A stretch of DNA of 64,000 nucleotides, from NCBI RefSeq assembly GCF_027922185.1, contig NZ_BSFE01000005.1, positions 62,001 through 126,000 of the forward strand. The letters run 5' to 3'. Of this stretch, positions 43,320 through 51,576 are shown piece after piece. The notes beneath the pieces are model-generated. The model searched no databases. It was not told the DNA's origin and worked only from the letters and a program-made list of their open reading frames with translations. Numbering within the stretch: position 1 is the stretch's first letter; every line of letters begins with the position of its first letter. The position numbers were made by a program, and so were the translations under genes. Origin of the DNA: Maricaulis virginensis. GTDB taxonomy: Bacteria; Pseudomonadota; Alphaproteobacteria; Caulobacterales; Maricaulaceae.

Positions 43320-45398
43320 ATGTTCCGCCAATTCGCTTTTTCCGCCGTGGCTGCGATGCTGGCCGCGAGCGCATCCCTGCACCCTGCCTTCGCCGAAGAC
43401 CCGCTGCCTGCAAGGCTTGCCGCCCGGCCGGACATCCCGGCGGCCGACCGGTATATGACGCCGGTCGATATGGTCGAGCTTCGCAGTATCGGCGAAGTCT
43501 CGCTGGCCGATGACGGTCAGCGCGCCATTGTCACAATGACCCATGCCGACTGGGCCGAGGACGAACGCGCCGACCGTTACTGGGTGCTCGATATCGCCTC
43601 CGGCCAGCTGAGCTACCTGTCCGGCTTCGACGAGGCCGATACGGTGGCCTTCTCGCCCGACGGCCGGATGCTGGCGGCGGACCAGCCGCCGGAGGGGCGC
43701 AAGGAAGACGAGGTCTTCCTGGCCAATGCCGATGGCAGCGATCTGCGCCGGCTGACCCGCCACCCCACCGCTGTGCAGAGCATGTCCTGGTCGCCGGACG
43801 GGCAGTTCATCTACTACCTGGCGACCGACGATCTCAGCGACGAGCAGCGCGACCGGCGTGACCGGGTCGAGCTGATCGAGCCCTATTTCGAGACCACGCG
43901 TCACCGTCATCTCTGGCGGGTCGATGTGGACAGCGGCGCACGCCAGCGCATGACGCAGGGCGACTGGTCGGTGCGCAGCTATGATGTCGCCGCCAGCGGT
44001 GCCGTGCTGATCCGGATCGCGCCGGCCGCCGATCTGGACTCCGCCTATGACAGCGAGCTCTGGATCAGCGAGACGCCCGAGCCGGGCGGCCAGTTCCGCC
44101 GCATCACCGCCAACAACTGGATGGAAAGCAATGCCCGCCTGTCGCCCGATGGCCGGCGGATTGCCTACAAGGCCCGGGTCAGCGGTGACGGGCTCGACTA
44201 TGTACAGAACAATCTCGTCGTTATCGATCTGGAGACCGATGAGAGCCGGATCCTGACCGAGGGGTTCGATTTCGAGGTCGACGGCATGGCCTGGCTGCCC
44301 GATGGCGAGACGCTGGTCGTGGCGGTGCAGGCCGGTGTGCGCTCCGGCCTGGTGCGTATCGATGCGGAAACCGGCGAGGTGACGGCGCTGTCGCTGCACG
44401 ACCGGCACCTGGCCGACTGGTCACTGGATGCGGCGGGCAATGCCGTTGCCCTCTTCGAGACACCGGCGACGAATGGCGATCTCTGGCGTATCACCGCCGA
44501 CGGCGCGGAAACCCGCCTGACGACGATCGGTGCGGCCACCGTCGCGCCCTATCACCTGCCCGAACAGCAGCTGATCCGCTGGAACAGCCATGACGGCCAG
44601 GTGATCGAGGGGTTCTACTTCCCGCCCCTGGTCCACACCGGCGACGGTCCGCCGCCGCTGGTGGTGCAGGCCCATGGCGGGCCGCGCTCGGCGGACGAGT
44701 TCGGCATGTGGAAATGGGGGCGCTATGTGCCGGTCATGACCGCACAGGGCTATGGCGTGCTGTGGGTGAATTATCGCGGTGGCACCGGCTATGGCGACGC
44801 CTTCATGCAGGCCATGCACGGTACTTATTTCGCCCATGCCGACCGCGATGTGATGAGCGGGGTCGACTATCTCGTGGAAACCGGCCGTGCCGATCCGGAT
44901 CAGCTGATCATGTCGGGCTGGAGCGCCGGCGGCCACATGACCAACCGGCTGATCACCACGACCGACCGCTTCCGCGCGGCCTCGTCCGGGGCCGGGGCCG
45001 TCGACTGGGCGGTGCACCATCTGACCAGCGATACCCGCCAGGCGCGCCGTCTGCTGTTCGGCGCCGACGCCTGGGCCGAGGGGGCGCTGGAGTCCGTGTT
45101 CCAGCCGCAATCCCTCTTGCGGGACCTCTACCGCGTGACCACGCCGACGCTGATCTTTGCCGGCGAGGATGACGAGCGGGTGCACCCGTCACAATCCATC
45201 ATGCTGTATCAGGCGCTGCGCAATCTGGGTGTCGAGACGCGGCTCTACCTGGCGCCGGGCGAGGGGCATTCCTTCTCGGACCTGTCGCACCGCCTGTTCC
45301 GCATCAATGCCGAACTGGACTGGTATGCCCGGCATCTGGGGCGGGAAGCCTATGAATGGCAGCCCCTGCCCGTCGATCCGGAGGATGAGGAGGATTGA
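43320..45398 (+). CDS. Exported S9 family prolyl-oligopeptidase-type serine peptidase
   Basis: A 692-aa dipeptidyl/acylaminoacyl-peptidase-like enzyme with a signal peptide (cleavage after AFAE). Residues about 60-420 form a beta-propeller with repeated SPDG.. blades (SPDGRMLA, SPDGQFIYY, LSPDGRRIAY). The C-terminal hydrolase domain holds Ser in GWSAGGH (about residue 533), Asp in GEDDERVH (about 617) and His in GEGHSF (about 648). It lies downstream of two TBDRs and probably cleaves peptides taken up by them in the periplasm. The gagga site is good. Confidence 0.93.
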   Translation: MFRQFAFSAVAAMLAASASLHPAFAEDPLPARLAARPDIPAADRYMTPVDMVELRSIGEVSLADDGQRAIVTMTHADWAEDERADRYWVLDIASGQLSYLSGFDEADTVAFSPDGRMLAADQPPEGRKEDEVFLANADGSDLRRLTRHPTAVQSMSWSPDGQFIYYLATDDLSDEQRDRRDRVELIEPYFETTRHRHLWRVDVDSGARQRMTQGDWSVRSYDVAASGAVLIRIAPAADLDSAYDSELWISETPEPGGQFRRITANNWMESNARLSPDGRRIAYKARVSGDGLDYVQNNLVVIDLETDESRILTEGFDFEVDGMAWLPDGETLVVAVQAGVRSGLVRIDAETGEVTALSLHDRHLADWSLDAAGNAVALFETPATNGDLWRITADGAETRLTTIGAATVAPYHLPEQQLIRWNSHDGQVIEGFYFPPLVHTGDGPPPLVVQAHGGPRSADEFGMWKWGRYVPVMTAQGYGVLWVNYRGGTGYGDAFMQAMHGTYFAHADRDVMSGVDYLVETGRADPDQLIMSGWSAGGHMTNRLITTTDRFRAASSGAGAVDWAVHHLTSDTRQARRLLFGADAWAEGALESVFQPQSLLRDLYRVTTPTLIFAGEDDERVHPSQSIMLYQALRNLGVETRLYLAPGEGHSFSDLSHRLFRINAELDWYARHLGREAYEWQPLPVDPEDEED

Positions 45399-45412
45399 CC
45401 GGTCGCGTGTCC

Positions 45413-45461
45413 GGAGCATTTTCAGCAAAAGTGGGAACCGGTTTTGCGGTTCGAAAATGCG
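45413..45461. repeat. REP-like interspersed palindromic element
   Basis: GCATTTTC (45416-45423) pairs with GAAAATGC (45453-45460), and inside lie GTGGGAACCGG and a nested ACCG / CGGT pair. The GTGGGAACCGGTTTT core resembles short palindromic repeats scattered between genes in many alphaproteobacterial genomes. It sits between two convergent genes and may also act as a terminator. Confidence 0.6.
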
Positions 45462-45472
45462 ACCGCTGAAAA

Positions 45473-48073
45473 CTAGCGCGTGCCGATCTGGCGCGGGGTG
45501 AAGGTGGGGGCCGGCAGTTCGACCGCTCCCGCCGCCCTGGCCGCGTCGAGGAAGGCCACCAGCTCCGGTACCGGCAGCGGCCTGGACAGGCCGAAGCCCT
45601 GCGCCCAGTCGCAGCCCAGCAGTTTCACGATCGCCAGGCCCGCATCGTCCTCGACACCTTCGGCGACGAGGTCGAGGCCGAGATTGTGCGCGAGGTCGAC
45701 GGTCGACTTCACCACCATGCGGTCGCGTTCCGACGTCGCCACATGCTGCACGAAGGCGCGGTCGAGCTTGAGTTCGCGCGCGGGCAGTGTGCGCAGATAG
45801 GCCAGTGACGAGAGACCCGAACCATAATCGTCGATCGACAGGCGCACGCCCGCCTCGTTGATGCGGTTCAGGTTGGCGATGGCCAGTTCCGGATCGTCCA
45901 TCACGGCGGTTTCCGTGATCTCGAACGTGATCCGGCCCGCGGCGGTCCTGATCAGGTCGAGGGCGATATCGACGAAATCCGTATCGCAGACGAGCGCGCC
46001 GGAGATATTGGTCGCAACGCAGATATCGTGACCGGCTTCGGCAAGCCGCCGCTGGTCGTCGATCACCCGCTGGATCGCCCATTCGGTGAGCGCGCGGATA
46101 TGCCCCATCTCTTCGGCCTGATGGATAAAGGCCGCCGGCGGAATGAAGCCCTGCTGCGGGTCGAACCAGCGGCACAGCGCTTCGGCAGACTGGTAGCGGC
46201 CGGTGCGCAGGTTCAGCTTGGGCTGGTAATGCATGCTCATATCGCCCGACCGGGTCGCCTGGAGCATGCGGGTCATCAGGGTCAGATTGCGCGACGGATC
46301 GCCATACTGGCCGGCGTCGAACAGGGCTGCGGCCTCGCGATGTTGCTGCGCCTGGTGAACGGCAATCGTGGCGTGGCGGATGCACAATTCCGGATCGTCG
46401 CCGATCCCGACGCCGCCGCGGACGGAGACATCGATATCCAGATCTGCAATCCGGACGGGCTCGGCCAGCCGCTCCACGCAGGTCCGGGCCAGCGCCAGGG
46501 CGTCGTCGGCGGTGCGGCAGGTCGCCAGAATGCCCAGCATGCCGGGCGAGATGCTGTAGACCGTGTCGACCAGCTCGATCTCGCGCAGGCGGGCGGCCAT
46601 GCGGGCCTGGATCTCGGCGAACTTGGTGAAGCCCAGAACGCTCTCCAGATGCTTGCGGCGATTGAGCTGCAGCGCGATCACATTGGGCGGTACGTCCGAA
46701 CGCACGGCCCGCTCCTCAAGGCTGCGCTCGAGCGCGGCGCGTGACGGCAGGCCGGTCTGGGAGTCCTCATACAGCGTGCGGGCCAGGATGCGGGCACGTT
46801 CCTTGGCCGAGCGCTGGCGCACGACGGCGACGATCAGCAGCATCAACACCAGGGCCAGCGCCGCGGTCGCGACGATCACACGCTGGCTGGCCCGCGAGCT
46901 CTGCAGGGCGAGCTCGCGCTGCAGGCCCTCGATCCGCAGCCGGTCGATCTCCATTTCCTGGATGGCGAAGTCGAACTGGGCATTGATCAGGGCCGTATTG
47001 GCCGAGGCAGCGAATTCCGCGCGGTCGTCATCGAGGCGCTTGAAAGCGCGCAGATGCGCCATCGCCTGGCGCCAGTCGCCTTCGGACTCGTAGAGCTGCG
47101 CCGCCATCTCGTGATAGGTGATGTAGGCCTGCGTGGTCGTGGTCAGGTCGCGTCCTTCGAAGACGCGTTCCATATGGCTGATCGCGGTCGAGATATCGCC
47201 GCGCGCATAGGCAATCTCGGAGCGCACGCCCCAGAAGAAACGCGTCCACTCCAGATCCGGCATGTCGCTGACACGTTCGAAGGCCAGGTCGATACTGGCG
47301 GTGGCGTTGTCATAGCGTCCGGCCTCGACCTGCATGATCGCCAGGTTTTCGAGGATGCGGGCCTCCAGCGACGCGCTCTCCATGTCGCGCGCGAGGGTCA
47401 GCGCCGCCTCGAAGGCCAGTTCCGCCTCGTCATAGCGTTCCAGCTGGGTCAGCGCATTGGCGATATTGTTGTTGGCCGACAGGCCGAGCGCCGGGTCCTG
47501 ATAGCGTTCCAGAGCATGACGGAAATACTCGACCGCGCGCTCGTACTGGCGTGCATCGGTATAGAGCGAGGCAATGCCCTGCAGGGTAATGGATTCGCTG
47601 CGCGGCTCGCCGATGTCGCGGTAGATGTCGTAGGCATTCTGGTAGTTTTCCAGCGCCTCGCCATGGCCGCCCAGCATCTTGTTGATGCGGCCCAGCGCGG
47701 TGAGAATATCTGCGTGAAGCTTGCTGTTCGGCGGGGTCTCGCCCAGCGCCTCGAGCGCGCGTTCGGCGACGGGCAGGGCGTCCTCGAACCGGGCCAGGCG
47801 CAGAAGGGCTTCCGCCTGCAGCCACCAGACCGTTGCCTGGGCCGTGGCCGGATCGGTGAAATCGGTGATGGTCGGGATCAGGGCTTCGGCCGTGCGGGCG
47901 CGTTCGAGCGCTTCCTGCGGCGAGGCCATCATGACCGCCTGGGCCGATTCAACGGCCTGACGATAGCTGTTTGCGGGCGGCACATCGTCCGTGCGGACAT
48001 GACCGGACGCAGGTCCGCACACTGCACCGAGCAGCAGACACGCGCCTGCGATCGCCAGGATTAGCCGCTGCAT
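45473..48073 (-). CDS. EAL phosphodiesterase with periplasmic TPR sensor and degenerate GGDEF
   Basis: An 866-aa inner-membrane signalling protein. A signal peptide starts the chain, about eight TPR repeats (residues about 70-370) lie in the periplasm, one membrane helix (VATAALALVLMLLIVAVV) is near 405-425, then a GGDEF-like domain (about 435-590) in which the GGDEF motif is replaced by SPGMLGIL, then a full EAL domain (about 610-860). EAL catalytic marks are intact: EALCRW, N in ATNISG, ETA in ITETAV, DDYGSG, K in LKLD, EGVE and a final QG. It should hydrolyse cyclic-di-GMP in response to a protein bound by the TPRs. Motif copy G lies 44 bases upstream. Confidence 0.9.
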   Translation of the reverse strand: MQRLILAIAGACLLLGAVCGPASGHVRTDDVPPANSYRQAVESAQAVMMASPQEALERARTAEALIPTITDFTDPATAQATVWWLQAEALLRLARFEDALPVAERALEALGETPPNSKLHADILTALGRINKMLGGHGEALENYQNAYDIYRDIGEPRSESITLQGIASLYTDARQYERAVEYFRHALERYQDPALGLSANNNIANALTQLERYDEAELAFEAALTLARDMESASLEARILENLAIMQVEAGRYDNATASIDLAFERVSDMPDLEWTRFFWGVRSEIAYARGDISTAISHMERVFEGRDLTTTTQAYITYHEMAAQLYESEGDWRQAMAHLRAFKRLDDDRAEFAASANTALINAQFDFAIQEMEIDRLRIEGLQRELALQSSRASQRVIVATAALALVLMLLIVAVVRQRSAKERARILARTLYEDSQTGLPSRAALERSLEERAVRSDVPPNVIALQLNRRKHLESVLGFTKFAEIQARMAARLREIELVDTVYSISPGMLGILATCRTADDALALARTCVERLAEPVRIADLDIDVSVRGGVGIGDDPELCIRHATIAVHQAQQHREAAALFDAGQYGDPSRNLTLMTRMLQATRSGDMSMHYQPKLNLRTGRYQSAEALCRWFDPQQGFIPPAAFIHQAEEMGHIRALTEWAIQRVIDDQRRLAEAGHDICVATNISGALVCDTDFVDIALDLIRTAAGRITFEITETAVMDDPELAIANLNRINEAGVRLSIDDYGSGLSSLAYLRTLPARELKLDRAFVQHVATSERDRMVVKSTVDLAHNLGLDLVAEGVEDDAGLAIVKLLGCDWAQGFGLSRPLPVPELVAFLDAARAAGAVELPAPTFTPRQIGTR

Positions 48074-48116
48074 TGACTTACTTGCCTCCCCAACTCGGCA
48101 GGTCCACCGCGCGGGA

Positions 48117-48135
48117 GGTTAGGGCATGCAAGTTA
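48117..48135 (-). promoter_or_regulatory. Island motif copy G
   Basis: The minus strand reads TAACTTGCATGCCCTAACC, in the short gap before the EAL gene. It matches the T-A-A-C-T-T-G-C-A and final AACC of copies A and B. It is outside the catabolic island, so either the regulon is wider or this copy is chance. Confidence 0.4.
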
Positions 48136-48148
48136 ATATAAACCAAAA

Positions 48149-48172
48149 CCCCTTCGCGATTGCGAAAGGGCC
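48149..48172 (-). terminator. Terminator of the autotransporter gene
   Basis: On the minus strand GCCCTTTCGC-aatc-GCGAAGGGG forms a stem with one bulge, followed by TTTTGG. It lies 48 bases after the autotransporter stop. Confidence 0.68.
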
Positions 48173-48219
48173 TTGATTTAGCTGGCGAATAAGGCTCGCC
48201 CGAGCGGGAGGAGCACGGG

Positions 48220-51200
48220 CTAGAAGCGCATGCGGAAGCTGGCACCGGCGGCCAGATCGTTTCGGGCCCGGTCGAAGGCATTGCCGGCGACCTGCTGGCG
48301 GGCGAACAGGCTGGCTTCGCCCTGGATGCCGGGCAGCGGCGTGGAATAGAGGAATTCGGTGTAGAGCGGACGTTCCCCACCCAGTTCCCAGACCTGGCTG
48401 TCAAAGCCCAGCGCTCCGGTCTCCCGGTCGGTCACACGGGCTGCCGTGTAACGCAGGGAGCCCGTCTCCACGTGCAGCGGCTGCATCAGGCTGACGCGGA
48501 TGGCGTCGGCCTCACCGGCGATGCCGGAATACTGGATGCTCATTTGCGCGGCGGTCGAGACGATATTGTCGTCGAGGTCCAGAAGGCCGCTGTCGAACGC
48601 GGTCTGACGGGTCACGGCGGCCGTGGTCGAGGCGCTCAGCCGCAGGCGCGGCGTAAGCTCGGTGTCCACACCCATCGAGAAGGCGCTGGTATCGGCGCCG
48701 CCGGAGAAGTCGAGCGGTCCGGTGCCCTGGGCACCCAGCAGGCCGGTGCTCTCGTGCAGCTGTGTCACGGCGCCGTGCAGGGTGGTGGTATCCGTCAGCC
48801 GGTGTTCGATCGCCACGTTCAGCGCCATCGCCTGGTAGGCGGCGAGACCGTCATGCAGCGGCCGCTCCTCGCCCGTACCGGGGATGAGATAGGTCCGCTC
48901 TTCGTGATTCATCGTCGAGCCGACTGTCAGGCGTGCCCGCTCGGAGAGCTGGAAGCCGCTGGCGGCAAAGACGCCGCCCGATGCGAAGCCGAGGACGGGG
49001 TTCACGCCGCCGGTCTCCGGGCGGTGATCCGAGAACAGGCCGAACCCGTCATTCCCCGTCAGGGCGAGCGCCCCTTCGCCGACACCCAGCATGACATCGC
49101 GACCCGTGCTGCGGTCGGCAAAGCGAAGCCCGGTCTGGAAGCCCAGCTCGCGCGACAGGCCGCGGCCCTGCAGATCGGTGGCGCCGGCAAAGGCGGTGAC
49201 TTCCAGATTGCCGCGGCGCAGGACCGGACGGTCCATCAGGCCGGCATCGGTGAAGCTCGCACCCGAGCTGCCTGTGGTGCGCTCGTAGATATAGGTCTCG
49301 GCATAGATGCTGGAAACATTGTCGGAGAGGCTGGAGCCCGCCGTCAGCGCGTCCACCGAGATCTCGAAATCGCGGAAGGTGTCGTTGACGTTCTCGAACA
49401 GCACGACCGTATCGCTGGAACCGTAGCGGAAGCGCAGGCGGCCGCCATCGATCATCACGTCGCTGGCCGAAACCTGGCGGCCGCGGCGGTCGACGACGTA
49501 GAGATCGCCGGCGTCGATGGGCGCCATGGCGCCGGCCACGTTCAGAAGCCCGTGGCCGTAGACGGCGTCCACACCCTCATCGCCCAGATCGGTGGCGGAT
49601 TGCAGCAGGACATCGGCAAGATCGGCACCCTCCAGCCAGCCCCAATGACCCTTGACCAGCGCGGCGGCGCCGGAAACGAGCGGTGCGGCAAAGGACGTGC
49701 CGGACACGCGGACCACACCGCCATCGCCATCATCGACCAGGATCAGCTCGCCCGGAGCGACCAGGAAACGGTCCATCAGGCGATGGCCGGGCTGGCAGCT
49801 GCCCCGCACCGTCAGGCAGGCCTCGCCCGGACGGTTGGAGAAGCTGGAGATGTGGCCGCCCGGATCGACGGAGCCGACAATCAGGAGGTTCTCGACGGTG
49901 TTGACGCCGGTCCAGTCCACATCGACCGTCTGGGCGGCGCCGTCATTGCCGGCGGCCAGAACGAAAAGCGTGTCGTCGCCGAACAGCCGCACGAAGGGGC
50001 TCGTGAAGATACGCTCCCATTCCGGCGCCAGCGTCCAGCCGGACACGCCCATCGACAGGTTCACGATGTCCGTCTGCATCAGGGCGAGATAGCTCATCCC
50101 CAGCTCGACCGTGCCCCAGTCAGTGGTCTGGGTGTCGTCATAGGGGTCGAAGGAGACGAGGTCGGCATTCTGGGCCACCCCCATCACGCCGCTACCGTCG
50201 AGCGGTGCGTTGATCAGGCTGCGGACCGCGGCGCCGTGATGGAAGTCACGCGAACCGAAATCGCCCTGGCTGAGCTGGAAATAGCCGTCGCCGGACCGTG
50301 TGGAGAAATCCATCAGGCCGATGCGGACGCGATCGCCGCCGCCATACATCTGCGACAGGGCCGGGTACCAGTTCGCCGCGGCCATCCAGTGATCGACATG
50401 GTCGATGCCGGTATAGGACATCAGATTGTCGTAGAAGGTCAGGAAAAACTCGGAACGGTCGGCGGCATCCATGCTCGCCAGAGACGCCGGATCGGCCGGA
50501 TCGATGCCGAAGTCGTCGAGGAGCGCGTTGAGGAAAGCGTCGTTCATCGACTTTCCGGTCGCGCTCTGGATGGCCTCGCCGAAGACGTTTTCCGCCTCGT
50601 CGAAGATCAGGTTGAGGCCATCGGCGATCGGCTGGTAGTCGCCGGTTTCCGGATCGATCTGGTCCCAGCCGAGATTCATCACACCCCAGACACCGCCGGC
50701 GGTTTCCCAGAACGGATTGATGTCGCCGCCGAACGGGTTGATGTCCCCGCCGAAGGGATTGATGTCGCCGCCCACGGTCGAGAGATCGCCCCAGAACGGA
50801 TTGATGTCGCCACCGAACGGGTTGATGTCGCCGCCAAAGGGATTGATGTCCCCGCCGAACGGATTGATGTCGCCGCCAAAGGGATTGATGTCACCCCAAT
50901 AGGGTTCGACATTGCCCCAGAACGGGCTGACGAAACCGTAGAACGGGCTCTGCGACGCCTGGAACGGATTGATGTCCCCGCCGAACGGGTTGATGTCGCC
51001 ACCAAAGGGATTGATGTCCCCGCCGAACGGATTGATGTCGCCGCCAAAGGGATTGATGTCCCCGCCGAACGGATTGATGTCGCCGCCAAAGGGATTGATG
51101 TCCCCTCCGAACGGGTTGATGTCGCCGCCAAAGGGATTGATGTCCCCGCCGAACGGATTGATGTCGCCGCCAAAGGGATTGATGTCCCCGCCGAACGGAT

Positions 51201-51378
51201 TGATGTCGCCACCAAAGGGATTGATGTCCCCGCCGAACGGATTGATGTCGCCACCCATGGCCCGGACAGGACCCTGGCTGGCCGTTTCCTGGGCCAGGGC
51301 ACCCTGGCTGAAGATGGCGGAAGACATGACGAGCGCGGTTGCGGCCGCGCCGCTCAACAACTGACGTTTCATGGACAT
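48220..51378 (-). CDS. S8 subtilase autotransporter with a 26-heptad GGDINPF array
   Basis: A 1052-aa surface protein. A signal peptide (residues 1-30) is followed by 26 consecutive heptads (42-223), 21 of them exactly GGDINPF, and a few decayed copies after that. The subtilisin-like protease domain spans about 345-640, with Asp357 (GLMDFS), His381 (FHHGAAV), Asn478 (AAGNDG) and Ser562 (SGTSFAAPLVSG). A beta-barrel autotransporter domain occupies about 770-1052 and ends RMRF. Heptads with DIN/NP turns could form a calcium-binding or solenoid stalk, but that is inference. Start 51378 or 51372 (MSMKR). A perfect CtrA-type box lies 19 bases upstream. Confidence 0.9.
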   Translation of the reverse strand: MSMKRQLLSGAAATALVMSSAIFSQGALAQETASQGPVRAMGGDINPFGGDINPFGGDINPFGGDINPFGGDINPFGGDINPFGGDINPFGGDINPFGGDINPFGGDINPFGGDINPFGGDINPFGGDINPFGGDINPFQASQSPFYGFVSPFWGNVEPYWGDINPFGGDINPFGGDINPFGGDINPFGGDINPFWGDLSTVGGDINPFGGDINPFGGDINPFWETAGGVWGVMNLGWDQIDPETGDYQPIADGLNLIFDEAENVFGEAIQSATGKSMNDAFLNALLDDFGIDPADPASLASMDAADRSEFFLTFYDNLMSYTGIDHVDHWMAAANWYPALSQMYGGGDRVRIGLMDFSTRSGDGYFQLSQGDFGSRDFHHGAAVRSLINAPLDGSGVMGVAQNADLVSFDPYDDTQTTDWGTVELGMSYLALMQTDIVNLSMGVSGWTLAPEWERIFTSPFVRLFGDDTLFVLAAGNDGAAQTVDVDWTGVNTVENLLIVGSVDPGGHISSFSNRPGEACLTVRGSCQPGHRLMDRFLVAPGELILVDDGDGGVVRVSGTSFAAPLVSGAAALVKGHWGWLEGADLADVLLQSATDLGDEGVDAVYGHGLLNVAGAMAPIDAGDLYVVDRRGRQVSASDVMIDGGRLRFRYGSSDTVVLFENVNDTFRDFEISVDALTAGSSLSDNVSSIYAETYIYERTTGSSGASFTDAGLMDRPVLRRGNLEVTAFAGATDLQGRGLSRELGFQTGLRFADRSTGRDVMLGVGEGALALTGNDGFGLFSDHRPETGGVNPVLGFASGGVFAASGFQLSERARLTVGSTMNHEERTYLIPGTGEERPLHDGLAAYQAMALNVAIEHRLTDTTTLHGAVTQLHESTGLLGAQGTGPLDFSGGADTSAFSMGVDTELTPRLRLSASTTAAVTRQTAFDSGLLDLDDNIVSTAAQMSIQYSGIAGEADAIRVSLMQPLHVETGSLRYTAARVTDRETGALGFDSQVWELGGERPLYTEFLYSTPLPGIQGEASLFARQQVAGNAFDRARNDLAAGASFRMRF
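50710..51255 (-). repeat. 21-bp tandem repeat array with 42-bp higher-order unit
   Basis: 26 units of 21 bp in frame within the autotransporter gene. In the first 14 units two DNA versions alternate strictly: GGC-GGC-GAC-ATC-AAT-CCG-TTC and GGC-GGG-GAC-ATC-AAT-CCC-TTT (roughly), so the copying unit is 42 bp although the protein unit is seven residues. Units 15-17, 18, 23 are diverged (Trp or Gln replacing the first Gly, SPF, EPY or STV ends). Confidence 0.95.
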
Positions 51379-51395
51379 CCCGTTCGCTTGACCCT

Positions 51396-51412
51396 GTTAA
51401 GAGAATATTAAC
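51396..51412. promoter_or_regulatory. CtrA-type box
   Basis: GTTAA-GAGAATA-TTAAC: TTAA-N7-TTAAC on both strands, the full consensus of the alphaproteobacterial cell-cycle regulator CtrA. It lies 18-34 bases upstream of the autotransporter start and 165 bases before the + strand ABC gene at 51577. Closeness to the start codon suggests repression of the autotransporter, or a transcription start very near the ATG. Confidence 0.65.
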
Positions 51413-51576
51413 AGAGCTTTCAGTGGCTCGGCTAGGGGCGAGGCGCAATTTGTGCTCGATATTTTATACGTCGGGCCCGTCAGCGTGTGCCATCATCCGG
51501 TGCGAGCGGGGCTGTGCGGCGTCCGGGCGCACGTCCTGCCTGCCGCGTCGTGGTATAGAGGGCCGGTGAAGGGTGG

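Noticed and set aside
50710..51255. Possible CRISPR array because of evenly spaced repeats
   Set aside because: Units are contiguous 21-mers in frame with no spacers between them, no cas genes lie nearby, and the repeat is fully explained as coding DNA.
48472..51411. A 979-codon open frame antisense to the autotransporter, with MSPPNGL/MSPPKGL repeats
   Set aside because: It mirrors the coding strand exactly, has no ribosome site, signal peptide or domain, and its repeats are only the complement of the heptad array. High GC makes long antisense frames common here.
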